From assembly GCF_002939385.1 (NCBI RefSeq), contig NZ_MULI01000025.1:1-64000 (forward strand): DNA of 64,000 bases, read 5' to 3'. The notes under the pieces were generated by a model. That model saw nothing but the letters and a program-made list of their open reading frames with translations. It did no database searches and had not been told where the DNA came from. Origin of the DNA: Streptomyces sp. MH60. Its GTDB lineage: Bacteria > Actinomycetota > Actinomycetes > Streptomycetales > Streptomycetaceae. The translations under genes were made by a program, and so were the position numbers. Each line of letters opens with the position of its first letter. The stretch's first letter is position 1. Positions 14,948 through 23,541 of the stretch are shown piece after piece.

Positions 14948-17695
14948 TCAGGGCACCGGCTGCTCCGCCCAGATGACCTTGCCGGCCGGTGTGTAGCGCG
15001 TGCCCCAGCGCTCCGCGAGCTGGGCGACCAGGAAGAGTCCGCGTCCGCCCTCGTCCGTCATGGCCGCGTAGCGCAGGTGCGGGGAGGTGCTGCTGCTGTC
15101 GAACACCTCGCAGATCAGGCTGCGGTCGCGCACCATCCGCACGTGGACGGTGTCACCGCCGTACCGGATCGCGTTGGTGACCAGCTCGCTCAGGATCAGC
15201 TCCGTGGTGAACGCCAGCTCGTCCAGACCCCACTCGTCCAGCCGCCGGGTGACCTGGGACCGGATCTCGGCGACCGCCGCCGGATCGTTCGGGACGTCCC
15301 ACTCGGCCACCTGGTCCGGGCCCAGCATCCTGGTCCGGGCGACCAGCAGGGCGATGTCGTCGCCCGGCCGGTCCGGGAGCCGGGCGTCCAGGACGGTCCG
15401 GCAGGTCTCCTCGGGCGTCTCGCCGGCCGTCTCCAGAGCCCGGCGCAGCTGTTCCAGCCCGACGTCGATGTCGTGCACGCGGTCCTCGACCAGCCCGTCG
15501 GTGTACAGCACCAGCCGGCTGCCCTCCGCCAGCCGCAGTTCCGTCGTCTCGAACGGGAGGCCGCCCAGGCCCAGCGGGGGCCCCGCGGGCACCTCCGGGA
15601 ACTCCACGGTGCCGTCCGGCCGGATCAGGGCCGGCGGCGGATGACCCGCCCGGGCGATCACACAGGAGCCGGCGACCGGGTCGTAGATCGCGTAGAGGCA
15701 GGTTGCACCGGTCACCGGGGCGCTGCTGTCGTCGGCCGCCTCGTCCTGGTCGATCCGTCCGACCAGCTCGTCCAGCAGCCCGAGCAGTTCGTCGGGCGGC
15801 AGGTCGAGGGCGGTGAAGTTGTGCACCGCCGTGCGCAGCCGGCCCATGGTGGCGGCGGCGTGCAGCCCGTGCCCGACGACGTCGCCCACCACGAGCGCGA
15901 CCCGGGCCCCGGACAGCGGCAGCACGTCGAACCAGTCCCCGCCGACCCCCGCCTGCGCGGGCAGGTAGCGGTAGGCGACGTCCAGCGCGTTCTGCTCGGG
16001 CAGTCTGCGCGGCAGCAGACTGCGCTGGAGGGTCACCGCCATGCTGTGCTCGCGGGTGTAGCGGCGGGCGTTGTCGATGGAGACCGCGGCCCGCGCGACC
16101 AGCTCCTCGCCGAGCGCCAGCTCGTCCTCGTCGAACGGCTCGGGCTTGACCGAACGCCAGAAACTCACCACGCCGAGCACCAGGGTCCCCGCGCGCAGCG
16201 GGACGGTGATCAGCGAGTGGACCCCGTACTCCACCACCTGCGCGGAACGCTCCTGGTCCTGCGCCTGCCAGCCCGGGGCCTCGCCGAGGCGGGGCTCCAG
16301 GACGGCCCGGCCGCTCCGCAGGGTGCGGCCCTGCGGGGACGAGTCCACGTAGCGGATCTGCCGTCCCACCGGATAGAGCGGGACGTCCTCGGTGATGCCG
16401 CTCAGCGCGGCGCGGCGCAGCGGCGTCACGCCGCCCGGCTGGCCGCCGGCCAGCACGGTGTCGAAGAGGTCGACGGTGACGTAGTCCGCGAACCGGGGCA
16501 CGGCCAGCTCGCCCAGTTCCTCGGCGGTGCGGGTGACGTCCAGGCTGGTCCCGATGCCCACGCCGGCCGCGTAGAGGATGTCCAGGCGTTCCCGGGCGGT
16601 CTCCGCCCGGCCGGACAGGGCCCGCAGCTCGGTGGAGTCGCGCAGCGTCGCGACACTGCCGGCCGGGCCGCCCCGGACGTCCGTGGGGCGCTGGTTGATG
16701 GCCAGCAGCCGGTCCTTGACCAGATGCACCTCGTCGGTGGCGGCCTGGCCCGAGGCCAGCAGCTCGGCCAGGTCGGACGGCAGCCCGAGCGCGCTGACGT
16801 GCCGCCCCTCGGCATCGGGGGGCAGGGCGAGCAGCCGCCGCGCCTCGTCGTTGGCCAGCAGCAGCCTGCCCTCGCCGCCGACGATGAGCACGCCCTCGCG
16901 GACGCTGTGCAGCACCGCGTCGTGGTGTTCGTACATCCGGGTCATCTCGTGCGGCCCCAGGCCGTGCGTCTGCCGCAGCAGCCGGCGGCTCACCAGGGCC
17001 GTGCCCCCGGTCGCCAGGGCCAGTCCGACGGCCGCCGCGCTCAGCACCAGGGGCAGCTGGCGGTCGGCGACACCGCCCACGTTCTCGGTCGTGATGCCCG
17101 CCGAGACCAGCCCCACCACCCTGCCGTCGGGGTCCTCGACGGGCACGATGGCCTGGACCAGCGGGCCGATGGTCCCCTCGATCTCCTCGGTCACCGTCTT
17201 CCCGGCCAGTGCGGGGGCGGTGTTCCCGACGAACTTCCTGCCGATGCGGTCCGGCTTGGGATGGGTGTAGCGGACGCCCTCGGGGTTGGTGACCACCACG
17301 AAGTCCACGTCCGTGGCCTTGCGCACCGCCTCGGCGCGGGGCTGCAGCACCGCCGTGGGGTCGGGGCTGCGCAGCGCCTGGAGGATGCCGGGGGAGTTGG
17401 CGAACGTCTCGGCCACGGAGACGGACCGGTTGCGGGCCTCCACCGTGCTGTCGCGCCGCACCTGGAGCACCAGGGCGACCGCGGCGGCCACCACCAGGAG
17501 CAGCACGATGACCACGTTCATCACGAAGACCTGGCCGGCCACGCTGCGTCCGGACAGCGCCGAGCGCAGCGCCGAGGCAGGCCGCCTCGCGCCCCCTCCC
17601 CGCCGTGACCGGTCCGCGTCCTGCCGGTGTCGGGCGTGCGGGCCGCCGGGACGACGGGGTGACCGTTCTCCCGATCGACCCATCAGTCGGACCAT
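14948..17695 (-). CDS. Membrane-bound sensor SpoIIE/PP2C phosphatase with PAS, GAF and HATPase domains
   Basis: This 915-residue signalling protein has, in order: a basic N-terminus; a membrane helix (about 56-79); an extracytoplasmic sensor of the CitA/DcuS type (about 85-205, with VVTNPEGVRYTHPKPDRIG); a second helix (about 213-236); a PAS domain (about 260-340); a GAF domain (about 365-520); a SpoIIE-type PP2C phosphatase (about 545-760, with GDWFDVLPL and VGDVVGHGLHAA metal-ligand motifs); and a C-terminal anti-sigma-type ATPase (about 775-905, with LILSELVTNAIRYGG). It probably links a small extracellular ligand, perhaps a carboxylate, to partner switching. Confidence 0.9.
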   Translation of the reverse strand: MVRLMGRSGERSPRRPGGPHARHRQDADRSRRGGGARRPASALRSALSGRSVAGQVFVMNVVIVLLLVVAAAVALVLQVRRDSTVEARNRSVSVAETFANSPGILQALRSPDPTAVLQPRAEAVRKATDVDFVVVTNPEGVRYTHPKPDRIGRKFVGNTAPALAGKTVTEEIEGTIGPLVQAIVPVEDPDGRVVGLVSAGITTENVGGVADRQLPLVLSAAAVGLALATGGTALVSRRLLRQTHGLGPHEMTRMYEHHDAVLHSVREGVLIVGGEGRLLLANDEARRLLALPPDAEGRHVSALGLPSDLAELLASGQAATDEVHLVKDRLLAINQRPTDVRGGPAGSVATLRDSTELRALSGRAETARERLDILYAAGVGIGTSLDVTRTAEELGELAVPRFADYVTVDLFDTVLAGGQPGGVTPLRRAALSGITEDVPLYPVGRQIRYVDSSPQGRTLRSGRAVLEPRLGEAPGWQAQDQERSAQVVEYGVHSLITVPLRAGTLVLGVVSFWRSVKPEPFDEDELALGEELVARAAVSIDNARRYTREHSMAVTLQRSLLPRRLPEQNALDVAYRYLPAQAGVGGDWFDVLPLSGARVALVVGDVVGHGLHAAATMGRLRTAVHNFTALDLPPDELLGLLDELVGRIDQDEAADDSSAPVTGATCLYAIYDPVAGSCVIARAGHPPPALIRPDGTVEFPEVPAGPPLGLGGLPFETTELRLAEGSRLVLYTDGLVEDRVHDIDVGLEQLRRALETAGETPEETCRTVLDARLPDRPGDDIALLVARTRMLGPDQVAEWDVPNDPAAVAEIRSQVTRRLDEWGLDELAFTTELILSELVTNAIRYGGDTVHVRMVRDRSLICEVFDSSSTSPHLRYAAMTDEGGRGLFLVAQLAERWGTRYTPAGKVIWAEQPVP

Positions 17696-17816
17696 GTGCC
17701 CATGTCTACACTGCCGGGCCCCGAGTGGCGAGGGGCACCCCCCGTGACACGGGGGCCGGCCGGACGGGGGCCGCGGGCGTGGGCGCCGCGGTTTACCGGG
17801 TCGGGCACGGCTGTGT

Positions 17817-20393
17817 TCACCCGGGACTCCCCGGGCGGGCCCGGCGGGTGGCGAGCAGCAGCGCGATGTCGTCGGGACGGTCCGTGGTGCGGCGGGCGGT
17901 CACGACGATCCGGTCCGCGACGCCCGCGAGCGAACGGCTCCCCGGCCGCGCGGCGGGCGCGCCGGCCCTGGCCAGCGCGAGGCGCAGGGCGGTGATCCCC
18001 TCGTCGATGTCGGTGCCGGGCCGCTCCACGAGACCGTCCGTGTACAGGGCGAGGACGGCGCCGGGCTCGACCGTGAACTCGGTCAGCGGGTACGGCGCGC
18101 CCGGGTCCACCCCGAGCACCACCCCGCCGGGCAGGTCGAGCGTCTCGGTGCGTCCGTCCGGGTGGCGCAGCAACGGCGGCGGGTGCCCCGCGCGCGCCGC
18201 GCAGGCCCGCCCGGTGGCCGGGTCGAGCCGGATGTAGCAGCAGCTCGCGAACAGGCCCGGGTCCAGATCGGCCAGCAGGTGGTTGACGCCGCTCATCACC
18301 TCGTCGGGCGGACGGTCGCCGAGGGCGAAGGCGCGCACCGCGCTGCGCAGTTGCCCCATGGTGGCCGCGGCCTGCACGCCGTGCCCCTGCACGTCCCCGA
18401 TGACCAGGGCCATGCCGTCGCCGGAGGCCACCACGTCGTACCAGTCCCCGCCCACGTCCAGACCCTGGGTGCCGGGCAGATAGCGGCCCGCGGTGTCGAG
18501 CAGCGGGTGCGCGGGCAGCCGCCGGGGCAGCAGCACCTCCTGCAGCCCGCGGGCGAGCGCGGTCTCGGACTCGTAGCGCCGGGCCTTCTCCATGGCGTGG
18601 GCGATGAGCCCGGCGAGGGCGGTGAGCACCGTGCGCTCCTCGGTGCCGAAGCCCCGGGAACGCTCGAAACCGAGGATGCAGGAGCCGACCGGGCGGCCGG
18701 TGGCGATCAGCGGCAGGAAGGCGCGGGCGCCCTCCGTGGCGTCCAGCGGGATGCCCGGGTACGCGGCGGCGAGCGCCTGCATCGAGTCGAAGAACAGCGG
18801 CCGGCCGCTGGTCAGCGTCTCGACGCCGGGCAGCCGGGCGTCCAGCGGCACTCCTTCGAAGGGCGCGAGGAAGCCGGGCGGGAAACCCGTCTCCCACGCC
18901 AGGTGCAGATGCCGGTCCTGGAGCAGGTAGATGGCGAGCCGGCGGCCGCCGAACGCCGACAGCAGCTCCCGTACGACCACCTCGGAGACCTGGCGGGCGG
19001 TGACCGCCTCGGTCAGGGCCACGGCCAGGACGATGGGGCGGTACTCCGGTGCCGTCGTGATGACCGGCGGCGCGGGGGCGCCGTCCTCGGGCCCGGCGCC
19101 GCCCTCGGGCCCGCCGTGCTCGGGCGTGAGGCCGGCGGACGCGTCGGCCACCCGGTTGGCCGGGCGGAGCGTGACCGTCAGGAGGTCCGGCCCCGGATGC
19201 ACGCCGACGGCGAGCCAGTCGCCCTCGTAGGGCCGCGGCGCCGTGCGGCGGCTCGCGTCGGGCGGTCGCCGGACGTGGAAGGCGACCGGCTCCGGGGAGA
19301 GCAGGGCGCCGCGCAGGTGGTCCTCGTAGGCCGCCCGGTCCAGCCAGGGAACGGCCTCCCACAGGGAACGGCCGAGCAGCCTCGCCCGTGGCCTGCCCAG
19401 CAGCCGGGCGGCGCGGGGGTTGGCGTAGACGACGGTGCCGAGGCGGTCCACGCAGCAGACGCCCTCCGGCAGCAGGTCGGCCGCGGCATCGGCCACGGTG
19501 CCGTCGAAGGGATCGCGCACGGCGCCGCGCACCGGCCCGCCGACGGGCGGCGAGGACGGCGGCCGCCACAGCTCCACCAGCCGCAGCGGACCCTCCGCCG
19601 TGCGCACGTACAGGGGCAGCCGGGGCGGCCGGCCCGCGGCCGTGTTCCGCAGCGCCGCGGCGATCCGGTGGCCGTCGTCCGGGGCCAGGACACCGGTGAG
19701 CGTGTCGAGCGGCGCCGGGGCTCCGGCGATCCTCGCCGGGATGCCGAGCAGGACGCACAGCGGCTCGTCGAGGGTGACGGCACCGGAGTCCGGGTCCCAG
19801 CCGAAACTTCCGACGCGCCACGGGTGCCGTCCCGAGGCGGGCGGCCGTACGCACAGCGGCCCGCCCTCCCAGGCGACCGCCGGCGCGTCCCGGCCGGCGT
19901 CGAGCCGCTCCAGGGCCGCGCCGAGGTCCTGCGCCAGTCCGGCCACACGGTCCGCGCCCTCCAGCAGGTCGGCGGCGTCCGGGACGGGTGGCCGCAGGAC
20001 GGTCAGGACGCCGTAGGTCCGGCTCACTCCGGCGACGGGCACGTACAGGGACCCGAAGGGGAAGGGCAGCCCCGCCGCGAACTGCGGATAGCGGCGCATG
20101 GTCTCCGCGGCGTTGGGCAGCACCACGCGCACGCCCAGCCGGTAGGCGTCGGCGACCGGGAACGGGCTGTCGGCGTGCAGGCGCCACCAGGGACGGAAGA
20201 GGGGGCCCGGCAGCCCGGCGAGGACGGCCAGCCGCAGCAGCCGGGGGGTGGGGGAACGCAGGTACACGCCGCCCGCACGGCCGTCGGCCGCGCCGATCGC
20301 CCGGGTGGAGGCGTCGATCAGCAGCGCCGCCAGCCGTCCGGGCGTCCCGGCGGTGCCCTCGGTGTTCTCGGTGTGCTCGGCGCCCGTACTCAT
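17817..20393 (-). CDS. SpoIIE-family PP2C phosphatase with PAS and GAF domains (soluble)
   Basis: The protein has 858 residues and no membrane helices. The N-terminal third holds GAF-like and PAS-like segments (FGSLYVPVAGVSRTYGVLTV). A PAS domain follows near residues 290-400 (GVCCVDRLGTVVYANPRAAR), then a GAF domain (about 430-590), and a C-terminal SpoIIE phosphatase (about 610-840). The phosphatase has VGGDWYDVV and VIGDVQGHGVQAAATMGQ, which carry the Asp metal ligands. Unlike its downstream neighbour it has no HATPase. Such proteins dephosphorylate STAS anti-anti-sigma factors. The ATG at 20393 is divergent from the xylanase. It may be co-transcribed with the next phosphatase gene. Confidence 0.85.
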   Translation of the reverse strand: MSTGAEHTENTEGTAGTPGRLAALLIDASTRAIGAADGRAGGVYLRSPTPRLLRLAVLAGLPGPLFRPWWRLHADSPFPVADAYRLGVRVVLPNAAETMRRYPQFAAGLPFPFGSLYVPVAGVSRTYGVLTVLRPPVPDAADLLEGADRVAGLAQDLGAALERLDAGRDAPAVAWEGGPLCVRPPASGRHPWRVGSFGWDPDSGAVTLDEPLCVLLGIPARIAGAPAPLDTLTGVLAPDDGHRIAAALRNTAAGRPPRLPLYVRTAEGPLRLVELWRPPSSPPVGGPVRGAVRDPFDGTVADAAADLLPEGVCCVDRLGTVVYANPRAARLLGRPRARLLGRSLWEAVPWLDRAAYEDHLRGALLSPEPVAFHVRRPPDASRRTAPRPYEGDWLAVGVHPGPDLLTVTLRPANRVADASAGLTPEHGGPEGGAGPEDGAPAPPVITTAPEYRPIVLAVALTEAVTARQVSEVVVRELLSAFGGRRLAIYLLQDRHLHLAWETGFPPGFLAPFEGVPLDARLPGVETLTSGRPLFFDSMQALAAAYPGIPLDATEGARAFLPLIATGRPVGSCILGFERSRGFGTEERTVLTALAGLIAHAMEKARRYESETALARGLQEVLLPRRLPAHPLLDTAGRYLPGTQGLDVGGDWYDVVASGDGMALVIGDVQGHGVQAAATMGQLRSAVRAFALGDRPPDEVMSGVNHLLADLDPGLFASCCYIRLDPATGRACAARAGHPPPLLRHPDGRTETLDLPGGVVLGVDPGAPYPLTEFTVEPGAVLALYTDGLVERPGTDIDEGITALRLALARAGAPAARPGSRSLAGVADRIVVTARRTTDRPDDIALLLATRRARPGSPG

Positions 20394-20564
20394 CGGCCCC
20401 ACCTCGTCCGTGCGCCGCCGCGCGGGCGACACAGCAAGAATGCGCCACCCCCCGGGGTCGCGCACCCGATCGGGCCACACGGGTGAGCGTGACCGGGTGG
20501 TGACGGGGCGTTGACCCGACGGACGGGAGTCCGTAATCTCCTCCGCGACATTCGGAAATCTGAC

Positions 20565-20575
20565 CGAAACTTTCG
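20565..20575. promoter_or_regulatory. Xylanase-promoter palindrome CGAAACTTTCG
   Basis: CGAAACTTTCG lies 73 bp before the xylanase start. The same imperfect palindrome is known upstream of xylanase genes in S. lividans and other actinomycetes, where it is a binding site for a repressor. It indicates induction by xylo-oligosaccharides. Confidence 0.7.
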
Positions 20576-20648
20576 AATCCCCGGCTGAAGTCCGGCGACC
20601 TCCGCCCCTCCGAACGCCCCCGCACGCCGATGCAAGGAACGGGATGAC

Positions 20649-21995
20649 ATGAGCATGATCGTGAGACGCCTGGCGAGAGCGGCCACCGCCGGTCTCGTGG
20701 CCGCGGCCGCGCTGACGGCCGCGGCCCACTCCGCCGAAGCCGCCGACACGCTCGGTTCCGCGGCGGCCGGACAGGGGCGCTACTTCGGCACCGCCGTCGC
20801 GGCGAGCCACCTCGGCGAGGCCGACTACACCGCCACGCTGGACCGCGAGTTCAGCTCGGTGACGCCCGAGAACGAGATGAAGTGGGACGCCACCGAGCCC
20901 GGCCGCGGCACCTTCACCTTCACCTCCGCCGACCGGATCGTGGACCACGCCCGGAGCGAAGGCATGGACGTGCGGGGCCACACCCTCGTCTGGCACTCCC
21001 AACTGCCCTCCTGGGTCGGCTCACTGGGCGCCTCCGACCTGCGCACCGCGATGAACAACCACATCAACGGCCTGATGGGCCACTACAAGGGGGAGATCCA
21101 CAGCTGGGACGTCGTCAACGAGGCGTTCCAGGACGGCGGGAGCGGCGCCCGGCGCAGCTCGCCCTTCCAGGACAAGCTGGGCGACGGATTCATCGAGGAG
21201 GCGTTCCGCACCGCCCGCGCCGCCGACCCGGCCGCCAAGCTCTGCTACAACGACTACAACACCGACGGCGTCAACGCGAAGAGCAATGCCGTCTACAACA
21301 TGGTCAAGGACTTCAAGTCCCGCGGCGTGCCCATCGACTGCGTCGGCTTCCAGTCCCACTTCAACGGCAACTCCCCGGTCCCGTCCGACTACCGGCAGAA
21401 CCTCCAGCGCTTCGCCGACCTCGGCGTCGACGTACAGATCACGGAGCTGGACATCGAGGGCTCCGGCTCCGCGCAGGCCGCCGACTACACCAAGGTGGTG
21501 GGGGCCTGCCTCGCGGTGAGCCGCTGCACCGGCATGACGGTCTGGGGCGTCACCGACACGTACTCGTGGCGCAGCAGCGGCACTCCGCTGCTGTTCGACG
21601 GCAACTACAACGAGAAGCCGGCCTACGACGCCGTCCTGGCCGCCCTCGGCGGCGCGGGCGGCCCCGGAGAGCCCGGCGACCCGGGTGACGGCGCGGTGAG
21701 CTGCACGGCCACGTACACCAGGACCGCGGACTGGAGCAGCGGCTACAACGGCCAGGTCACCATCACCGCGGGCGGTGAGCCGATCAGCTCCTGGACCGCG
21801 ACGGTCACCCTGCCCGCGCAGCAGACCGTCTCGTCCCTCTGGAACGGCACGCCCACCCGGAGCGGCGACGTCATGACGGTGCGGCCGAGCTGGAACGGCA
21901 CCCTGGCGGCCGGCGCGTCGACCAGTTTCGGGTTCACCGTGGCGAAGAACGGCAGTGACGCCGCGCCCACGGTCGGCGCCTGCACCGCGTCCTGA
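20649..21995 (+). CDS. Secreted endo-1,4-beta-xylanase: GH10 catalytic domain plus CBM2
   Basis: The protein has 448 residues. It has a Sec-type signal (residues 1 to about 32, ending in HSAEA), a GH10 domain (about 33-335) and a Gly/Pro linker. A family 2 carbohydrate-binding module (about 354-448) follows, with the usual Cys pair near both ends. The acid/base is Glu158 in SWDVVNEAF and the nucleophile is Glu266 in ITELDIEG. It cleaves xylan backbones and binds cellulose or xylan through the CBM2. AAGGAACGGG precedes the ATG at 20649. The xylanase palindrome upstream suggests substrate induction. Confidence 0.94.
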   Translation: MSMIVRRLARAATAGLVAAAALTAAAHSAEAADTLGSAAAGQGRYFGTAVAASHLGEADYTATLDREFSSVTPENEMKWDATEPGRGTFTFTSADRIVDHARSEGMDVRGHTLVWHSQLPSWVGSLGASDLRTAMNNHINGLMGHYKGEIHSWDVVNEAFQDGGSGARRSSPFQDKLGDGFIEEAFRTARAADPAAKLCYNDYNTDGVNAKSNAVYNMVKDFKSRGVPIDCVGFQSHFNGNSPVPSDYRQNLQRFADLGVDVQITELDIEGSGSAQAADYTKVVGACLAVSRCTGMTVWGVTDTYSWRSSGTPLLFDGNYNEKPAYDAVLAALGGAGGPGEPGDPGDGAVSCTATYTRTADWSSGYNGQVTITAGGEPISSWTATVTLPAQQTVSSLWNGTPTRSGDVMTVRPSWNGTLAAGASTSFGFTVAKNGSDAAPTVGACTAS

Positions 21996-22001
21996 CCCGG
22001 T

Positions 22002-22043
22002 GGCCCGGGCCGGCCGTCCGCGGGCGCGGTCGGCCCGGGGCCC
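22002..22043 (+). terminator. Imperfect stem-loop after the xylanase gene
   Basis: A GC-rich interrupted inverted repeat (22002-22015 with 22029-22043) starts a few bases after the xylanase stop and probably ends its transcript. Confidence 0.5.
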
Positions 22044-22172
22044 GTTCGAAAGGCGGTGTGTCCGGCCGAAGTTGGGGCAAAGGGATCGTGGAAAGCGTCC
22101 TGGTGCGTATCGTGAGAACCGGGGGACCTTCGCTTCCTCCACTCGGCCCCGGACCGGACGGTGAGGCTCGGT

Positions 22173-22601
22173 ATGACTCCGGCGCACGGATGCGACGCCG
22201 CGGATGCCTCCGTCGTGTCCGCGGTCGCCGAGTTCAGGGGCGGATCGGCGATGATCCCCGCCTCCAGGGACGTCGTGCACGGCTTCGTCGCGCGGCTCGC
22301 CGAGCGGGGCCTGGACCTGTCGGACGCCTTCCTGGACGCCGCCCGTCTGGTCGCGACCGAGCTGGTGACGAACGCGCTGCGGCACGCGCCCGGCCCCTGC
22401 CGGCTGGAGCTGACCCTGGTGGACGACCGGGTGGAGTTCGCGGTGTCGGACACGGGGGACGCCTTCCCCACGTTCCTGCCCCGTGATCCCTTGCGGGTCG
22501 GCCGGCACGGACTGGAGATCGTGACGCGGCTGTGCGGCGAGGTCATCACCAAGCCGCACGCGACCGGGAAGACGGTGTACGCGCGCCTGCCGCTGGCCTG
22601 A
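22173..22601 (+). CDS. Anti-sigma-factor-type ATPase (HATPase_c, RsbW-like)
   Basis: This 142-residue, single-domain GHKL ATPase is of the type common in Streptomyces. DAARLVATELVTNALRHAP is the N-box, and VSDTGDAFP and GRHGLEIVTRLCGE are the two G boxes. Such proteins bind sigma factors or phosphorylate STAS proteins. The ATG at 22173 is preceded by GTGAGG at a good distance; a GTG at 22161 would add four residues. It faces a STAS gene with only 8 bases between stops. Confidence 0.85.
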   Translation: MTPAHGCDAADASVVSAVAEFRGGSAMIPASRDVVHGFVARLAERGLDLSDAFLDAARLVATELVTNALRHAPGPCRLELTLVDDRVEFAVSDTGDAFPTFLPRDPLRVGRHGLEIVTRLCGEVITKPHATGKTVYARLPLA

Positions 22602-22609
22602 CCCCCCGC

Positions 22610-22975
22610 TCAGGCGGTCAGGGCCTGCTCCACACTCGGGTAGCAGGGAATGAGCGCGTCGACGCCCACCAGCCGCAGCACGCGTTCGACGGCGTCGCGC
22701 GGTGCGGCGAGCCGGAACCAGACGCCGCGGGACTCGGCGGCCCGGTGCGCGGAGATGAGGACGTTGATGCCGCTGGAGTCGAGGAACCCCACCTCGCCGA
22801 AGTCCACCACGGTGCCCGGCGCCGACTCCACCGATGCCAGCAGGACCTCGTGCAGCTGACTGCTGCCGTCGAGGTCGACCTCCCCGGAGAGGCTCACGAG
22901 GCTGACACCGCCGCCCGTGGTGGTACGGGTGATCAGCAGCCGCTCCGGTACTGCCGCTCCCTCGATCTCCGCCAC
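22610..22975 (-). CDS. STAS-domain anti-anti-sigma factor (RsbV/SpoIIAA-like)
   Basis: This 121-residue STAS protein has the key segment VVDFGEVGFLDSSGINVLIS, in which one of the two serines (DSSG) is the usual phosphorylation site. It would bind an anti-sigma ATPase when unphosphorylated. It is a natural substrate for SpoIIE-type phosphatases, two of which are encoded a few kb away. The start GTG at 22975 is the most likely; no strong ribosome binding site is visible, so the N-terminus is uncertain. Confidence 0.82.
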   Translation of the reverse strand: MAEIEGAAVPERLLITRTTTGGGVSLVSLSGEVDLDGSSQLHEVLLASVESAPGTVVDFGEVGFLDSSGINVLISAHRAAESRGVWFRLAAPRDAVERVLRLVGVDALIPCYPSVEQALTA

Positions 22976-23149
22976 GCCGACCCCATCTCTCGTGTGCGCC
23001 GCATATGCCCCGGCCGTCTTCGGTGGCTTGATGTTAAGGCTCTTCGCCGCCCGCGTGGCCCAGTTGAGCGGACCGGAACACATCGGCCGGACGGCCGCGA
23101 GGCGCTCGACGCGCGCGACGGCGTTCCTCTGACTACCGTCGGAGGTGTG

Positions 23150-23428
23150 GTGGCACACACATTCGAGGAACTCGTGCACAAGCGCCGCGCGGCTGACCTG
23201 GCCCAGCACCGGGTCGAGGAGCTGCGCGACTCGTACGGGCCTCCCACGCAGCATCAGTGGACCCCGCGGCAGTCGGACACGTACGAGACCGCCGTGCGGG
23301 CCTGGCGCGACCTGGACCGGGACGCGCGGACCGCGATGTCGGAGTACGTCAAGGAGGGAGGCCAGTCCCGGCACAAGATCGAGGCGAGGCTCCGCAGGGC
23401 CGTCCAGGAGGACGACCGCAACGGCTGA
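23150..23428 (+). CDS. Small hydrophilic protein of unknown function
   Basis: A 92-residue, charged, mostly helical protein (AHTFEELVHKRRAADLAQHR, then DSYGPPTQHQWTPRQSD, then a helical C-terminus rich in Arg and Asp). There is no signal, membrane segment or metal motif. GGAGG at 23141-23145 supports the GTG at 23150; an overlapping GTG at 23147 is also possible. I do not know its function. Confidence 0.6.
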   Translation: MAHTFEELVHKRRAADLAQHRVEELRDSYGPPTQHQWTPRQSDTYETAVRAWRDLDRDARTAMSEYVKEGGQSRHKIEARLRRAVQEDDRNG

Positions 23429-23541
23429 CCGATCAGGCCGGCCCGGCCCGGGCGTTGCGAGACAACCCGCCTGGTCGGGTGCGGCCCGTACCGGTCGGCG
23501 CGCAGGTCGCGGCGCGGTGAGATCCGACGGGCGGCCGGGCG

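Noticed and set aside
22058..22486. Overlapping plus-strand frame before the HATPase gene
   Set aside because: It gives Arg/Gly-rich sequence and overlaps the clear ATPase frame.
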